A stretch of 5,961 nucleotides of DNA from an uncultured Eubacteriales bacterium (GTDB lineage: Bacteria; Bacillota_A; Clostridia; Peptostreptococcales; Anaerovoracaceae), in NCBI GenBank assembly GCA_902774195.1, contig CACYHM010000089.1:1-5961 (forward strand). The letters run 5' to 3'. Below are positions 1 through 5,961 of this stretch, piece by piece (positions within the stretch are counted from its first letter, which is position 1; each line of letters opens with the position of its first letter). The notes beneath the pieces were generated by a model that was not told the origin of the DNA, searched no databases, and saw only the letters and a list, made by a program, of their open reading frames with translations. A program made the position numbers and the translations under genes.

Positions 1-713
1 TCGCGTATAAGGAAGAACTAGAATCAAAACTCGGAATGATCGAGAACTTCGATCACGAAAAAGCCAGACTCAAAGATATAGCCGACAGGAAATATGAAGC
101 TCTGAAGGACCAGGCGGAACATGTGAGCGAATTGAGGCATATAGTCGCGTCAAGACTCGAATCCGCGATGGTCAGAGAACTTCAGGACCTTGAATTCGCA
201 AATTCCGGATTCAGTATCGACATAAGCGAACTCGATGAGATAGGACCTCTTGGATATGACAGGGTGGAGTTCCTTATCTCAACAAATCCCGGTGAGCCTC
301 TGATGCCGCTTACACGTATAGCGTCGGGGGGCGAGATATCGAGGATAATGCTGGCGTTCAAGCATATCATCGGCGAGTCAGACAGCGTCGAGACCATGAT
401 ATTCGACGAGATCGATACCGGAATAAGCGGTCATACGGCACTTGTCGTCGGGAGCAAGCTTTCGGAAATAGCAGAACACAGACAGATCCTTTCGATCACT
501 CATCTTCCGCAGATCGCAGCCTGTGCCGACGACAACTTCCTTATAAGCAAGTCGGTCGAATCAGACAAGTCCTATACGGATATAGAGCATCTTGACGAAG
601 ACGGAAAGGTTCGCATGATAGCGACCCTGTTCAGCGGAAGCTCCGACAGCGATAACGCACTCGAAGCCGCCCGCGAGCTGATAGCCGGATGCAGAAAAGA
701 GGCGCGGCCATGA
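1..713 (+). CDS. recN: DNA repair ATPase RecN, C-terminal part (5' end outside window)
   Basis: RecN is a cytosolic SMC-like ATPase that gathers DNA ends during double-strand break repair. The frame is open from base 3, so the gene enters from the left; the ATG at 36 is internal, not the start. About 236 residues are present of a protein usually near 550-570, so the N-terminal Walker A half is outside. Visible parts, in order: a charged Glu/Lys-rich helical stretch (bases 3-190) fitting the end of the coiled coil; the RecN-typical DRVEFLISTNPGEP; the ABC signature IASGGEISRIMLA (about 318-356); Walker B with the RecN-type extension MIFDEIDTGISG (396-431); and the switch-histidine motif THLPQIA (about 498-518). 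The TGA stop overlaps the ruvC start as ATGA, implying coupled translation. All key residues of the C-terminal half are intact. Lying directly before ruvC is not the order I know from other Firmicutes, where recN usually follows argR. Confidence 0.95.
   Translation, partial: AYKEELESKLGMIENFDHEKARLKDIADRKYEALKDQAEHVSELRHIVASRLESAMVRELQDLEFANSGFSIDISELDEIGPLGYDRVEFLISTNPGEPLMPLTRIASGGEISRIMLAFKHIIGESDSVETMIFDEIDTGISGHTALVVGSKLSEIAEHRQILSITHLPQIAACADDNFLISKSVESDKSYTDIEHLDEDGKVRMIATLFSGSSDSDNALEAARELIAGCRKEARP
698..702 (+). promoter_or_regulatory. Ribosome binding site of ruvC
   Basis: AGAGG lies seven bases before the ATG at 710, inside the end of recN. It decides the ruvC start: an in-frame ATG at 689 lies upstream but would add seven residues before the conserved MRIIGIDPG opening, and this site would then be inside the gene. 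Confidence 0.7.
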
Positions 714-1150
714 GGATAATCGGAATAGACCCGGGCTATGCCATCATGGGATACGGCATAGTCGATTACAAAGGCAGCAGGTTCACACCGGTCGAATACG
801 GGTCGATAACGACTGAAGCACATACTCCGAACGAAGAACGGCTCATGATACTCTACGATGAACTGACGCGTATCATCAACGAGTACAGACCTGATGAAGC
901 CTCCATAGAAGAACTCTTCTACAATACCAACGCGACTACTGCGATCATGGTCGGAGAGGCGAGAGGAACTGCTCTCCTTGCCTGCGCCAAGGCGGGTATA
1001 AGGATATCTGAATATACGCCGCTGCAGATAAAATCATCTCTCACAGGCTACGGAAGAGCCGATAAAAAGCAGGTGCAGACGATGGTAAAGATGATAATAA
1101 ACAGGAGAAGAAATGATCAGATCCATAAGAGGCGAATATCTGTATTATGA
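710..1150 (+). CDS. ruvC: Holliday junction resolvase RuvC, C-terminally truncated and probably inactive (possible pseudogene)
   Basis: RuvC is the endonuclease that cuts Holliday junctions held by RuvAB. From the ATG at 710 the product is 146 residues; family members are usually about 155-175. The N-terminal part is typical: MRIIGIDPG with catalytic Asp7, SIEELF with catalytic Glu67, VGEARG (81-86), EYTPLQIK (101-108) and GYGRADKKQVQTMVKMIIN (113-131). Homology then stops. Residues 132-146 (RRRNDQIHKRRISVL) are encoded by the ruvA ribosome binding site and first codons in another frame. The expected PDDAADALA-type helix with the last catalytic acidic residues (Asp138 and Asp141 in E. coli) and the following His-containing tail are absent, and no frame nearby encodes them. 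The gene overlaps ruvA by 38 bases, whereas other junctions here are tight. I infer a deletion of very roughly 60-110 bases; a real lesion and a sequence or assembly error cannot be told apart here. If real, the protein should fold poorly or bind without cutting. Confidence 0.88.
   Translation: MRIIGIDPGYAIMGYGIVDYKGSRFTPVEYGSITTEAHTPNEERLMILYDELTRIINEYRPDEASIEELFYNTNATTAIMVGEARGTALLACAKAGIRISEYTPLQIKSSLTGYGRADKKQVQTMVKMIINRRRNDQIHKRRISVL
1103..1107 (+). promoter_or_regulatory. Ribosome binding site of ruvA
   Basis: AGGAG sits five bases before the ruvA ATG at 1113. It is intact although it lies immediately after the point where RuvC homology ends (base 1102), so the apparent ruvC lesion stops just short of damaging ruvA translation. 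Confidence 0.75.
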
Positions 1151-1718
1151 ATCAGGAGCCATAATAGTAGAAACGGCTTCAGGCATAGGTTTCCGCATAT
1201 ATGTGTCGGATACGAGCAGTCTGCTAACCGCAAAAGAAGGCGATGAGGTCAGCGTATACACTTATATGCAGGTCAAGGAGGACGGAATGGCTCTCTTCGG
1301 TTTTGCCGATACCGAATCTCTGGCGCTCTTCGAGCAGCTGATCACGGTAAAGGGTGTAGGACCGAAGGCCGGACTTGCCATCATGTCGCTCGGGACCGCC
1401 AACCAAATAAAGGGCATCATAGCCGGCGGCGACGCCTCTTCGATCGCCATGGCTCCGGGAGTGGGCAAAAAGACAGCAGAAAGAGTCATACTTGAGCTTA
1501 AGGACAAGGTATCTGCTCTTCCGTTCGAAGGTGCAGACATCGCAGGAGGCATCGCTCCCGCGGCTGTGCCGGGAAGCGGAGAACGCGGGGAGGCGGTCGT
1601 TGCGCTTACCACTCTGGGATACAGCAAAAAGGAAGCCGAGACCGCAGTTGCATCAGTTCCGGATGAAGACCTGACGGCAGAAGAATACGTAAAAAGATCA
1701 CTAAAATACCTCCTGTAA
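1113..1718 (+). CDS. ruvA: Holliday junction branch migration protein RuvA
   Basis: RuvA binds four-way junctions as a tetramer and recruits the RuvB motor. At 201 residues it is the normal family length and looks complete. Domain I (about 1-64) opens with MIRSIRGEY and contains the acidic pin Glu56-Asp57 that separates strands at the crossover, followed by LFGF. Domain II (about 65-133) carries two helix-hairpin-helix DNA-binding motifs, GVGPKAGLAI (81-90) and GVGKKTAERV (116-125). A Gly/Ala/Pro-rich linker follows (about 134-155), then domain III (about 156-201), which contacts RuvB and has the usual ALTTLGYSKKEAE. The start is fixed by the family N-terminus and an AGGAG site. It overlaps the aberrant 3' end of ruvC and is followed by ruvB after 11 bases. 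Nothing in it suggests decay. Confidence 0.97.
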   Translation: MIRSIRGEYLYYESGAIIVETASGIGFRIYVSDTSSLLTAKEGDEVSVYTYMQVKEDGMALFGFADTESLALFEQLITVKGVGPKAGLAIMSLGTANQIKGIIAGGDASSIAMAPGVGKKTAERVILELKDKVSALPFEGADIAGGIAPAAVPGSGERGEAVVALTTLGYSKKEAETAVASVPDEDLTAEEYVKRSLKYLL

Positions 1719-1729
1719 AGGAAAGATAA

Positions 1730-2767
1730 ATGGAAGAAAGAGTTACACAGACAAAAGCCGTGCCGGCTGAACTTGCCGGAGAGATGACGCTTAGACCGCA
1801 GTACCTCAGTGAGTACTGCGGCCAGTCAGCGACAAAAGACAATCTGTCGATATATATCGAGGCTGCCAGGATGAGAGGGGAACCTCTCGATCATGTTCTG
1901 TTTTACGGTCCTCCGGGTCTCGGAAAGACGACGCTGGCCGGCATAATAGCCAATGAGCTCGGAGTGGATATAAAGATATCTTCGGGGCCGGCCATCGGCA
2001 GAGCCGGGGATCTTGCAGCCATACTTACCAATCTGAACGACAATGACGTTCTCTTCATCGATGAGATACACAGGCTCAACCGCTCTGTAGAAGAGGTCCT
2101 GTACTCCGCGATGGAAGACTACGCTCTGGACATAATAATCGGAAAGGGCCCTGCTGCAAGGTCGCTGAGGATAGACATAGCGAAATTCACCCTCATTGGC
2201 GCCACTACACGTGCAGGTTCTCTTTCAGGTCCGCTCAGAGACAGGTTCGGCATCGTAGAGAAGTTCGAATTCTATACACCTGAAGAGATCAGAGAGATAC
2301 TGAGGCGTACAGCCAATGTGCTCGATACTCCGATCGACGATGAATCACTGGAACTCATAGCGAGGCGCTCAAGAGGCACACCGAGGATCGGAAACCGCCT
2401 GCTCAAGAGGGTAAGAGACTTTTCAGCGGTTATTTCCGACGGCTCGGTAGACAAAGAGATAACTATGAAGGCTCTCAATGCACTCGGAGTAGACGATCTC
2501 GGACTCGAAAAGCTTGACAGAGACATATTGTCGACCGTAATAAAGAGCTTCAACGGAGGACCTGTAGGCATAGAGACCATAGCGTCCGCAATAGGAGAAG
2601 AACGCGTCACCATAGAAGACGCAAACGAGCCTTACCTGATACAGGCCGGCCTTTTGTACCGCACTCAGAAGGGCAGAGTAGCATCGAAGGCGGCCTACGA
2701 ACACATGGGACTTCTCGGGCTGTACAGCGAACCTGACTCCGAACAGCTCAGACTGGATATCGAATAG
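1730..2767 (+). CDS. ruvB: Holliday junction branch migration helicase RuvB
   Basis: RuvB is the hexameric AAA+ motor that drives DNA through the RuvA-bound junction. Length 345 is normal. Seen in order: [12 protein letters not shown] (21-32); Walker [10 protein letters not shown] (60-68); Walker B LFIDEIH (108-114); the RuvB beta-hairpin region [13 protein letters not shown] (133-145), which contacts RuvA; sensor 1 TLIGATTR (154-161); the arginine finger in GPLRDRFG (Arg170); sensor 2 [13 protein letters not shown] (215-227); and the C-terminal winged helix with [16 protein letters not shown] (276-291) and [13 protein letters not shown] (300-312). An AGGA site lies about seven bases before the ATG. 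Minor departures from the consensus I remember are Gly90 where Glu is common (SGPAIE) and Gly221 where Ala is common (TPRIAN); neither is a known catalytic position. The gene is followed after three bases by queA. Confidence 0.97.
   Translation: MEERVTQTKAVPAELAGEMTLRPQYLSEYCGQSATKDNLSIYIEAARMRGEPLDHVLFYGPPGLGKTTLAGIIANELGVDIKISSGPAIGRAGDLAAILTNLNDNDVLFIDEIHRLNRSVEEVLYSAMEDYALDIIIGKGPAARSLRIDIAKFTLIGATTRAGSLSGPLRDRFGIVEKFEFYTPEEIREILRRTANVLDTPIDDESLELIARRSRGTPRIGNRLLKRVRDFSAVISDGSVDKEITMKALNALGVDDLGLEKLDRDILSTVIKSFNGGPVGIETIASAIGEERVTIEDANEPYLIQAGLLYRTQKGRVASKAAYEHMGLLGLYSEPDSEQLRLDIE
1796..1821 (+). repeat. Perfect 9-bp inverted repeat (potential mRNA hairpin) inside ruvB
   Basis: CCGCAGTAC (1796-1804) and GTACTGCGG (1813-1821) are exact reverse complements separated by eight bases. 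They lie at codons 23-31 of ruvB, encoding part of the conserved [11 protein letters not shown] segment. No T run follows, so it is not an intrinsic terminator. A hairpin here could affect ruvB mRNA, but amino acid constraint plus chance could also explain it. Confidence 0.5.
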
Positions 2768-2770
2768 CGT

Positions 2771-5961
<3,191 letters not shown>

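Noticed and set aside
689..709. Upstream ATG for ruvC at 689
   Set aside because: It would add seven residues before the conserved MRIIGIDPG and put the AGAGG site inside the gene; the ATG at 710 with ATGA coupling fits better.
1060..1116. Programmed -1 frameshift rescuing ruvC at the A-rich GATAAAAAGC
   Set aside because: Only five A's precede the G, so it is not a proper A-AAA-AAG slip site, and the -1 frame does not encode the missing Asp-containing helix.
1719..1729. Possible promoter or terminator in the ruvA-ruvB gap, and likewise in the queA-tgt gap
   Set aside because: Each gap is 11 bases and filled by the ribosome binding site; there is no space for either element and no stem followed by T's.

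Overview
The window is a gene-dense, single-strand stretch: seven genes, all on the + strand, with gaps of at most 11 bases or short overlaps. It contains no RNA gene, mobile element, CRISPR array, promoter-sized spacer or terminator that I can support, and it reads as the interior of one long polycistronic unit cut at both ends. Protein matches, purine-rich AGGAG-type ribosome binding sites, heavy ATA (Ile) and AGA/AGG (Arg) use and the ruvCAB-queA-tgt order suggest an anaerobic Firmicutes/Clostridia-type bacterium of middling GC. This is an inference from recall, and no genus can be named.

Layout. Bases 1-713 hold the C-terminal part of recN (SMC-like DNA repair ATPase). Bases 710-1150 hold ruvC (Holliday junction nuclease), 1113-1718 ruvA and 1730-2767 ruvB (branch migration). 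Bases 2771-3874 hold queA and 3886-5016 tgt (queuosine in tRNA). Bases 4985-5961 hold the N-terminal 325 residues of an RlmD/RumA-type rRNA uracil-C5 methyltransferase with an iron-sulfur cysteine motif, running off the right edge. The first half is recombinational repair (RecN acts early at double-strand breaks, RuvABC processes the resulting junctions). The second half is RNA modification (Tgt inserts preQ1 at position 34, QueA converts it to epoxyqueuosine, the RlmD-like enzyme methylates rRNA).

The main anomaly is ruvC. It matches the family well through about residue 131, then switches to 15 unrelated residues that are simply the ruvA ribosome binding site and start region read in another frame. 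The C-terminal helix carrying the last acidic catalytic residues is missing. Either there is a real deletion at the ruvC/ruvA junction, making a nuclease-dead protein or pseudogene, or there is a sequence or assembly error. Smaller points are a perfect 9-bp inverted repeat early in ruvB, a Cys where Tgt normally has Ser next to an active-site Asp, an apparent extra segment in QueA, and no TRAM domain on the RlmD-like protein. I do not see a new multi-gene system here; apart from ruvC these are ordinary housekeeping genes.
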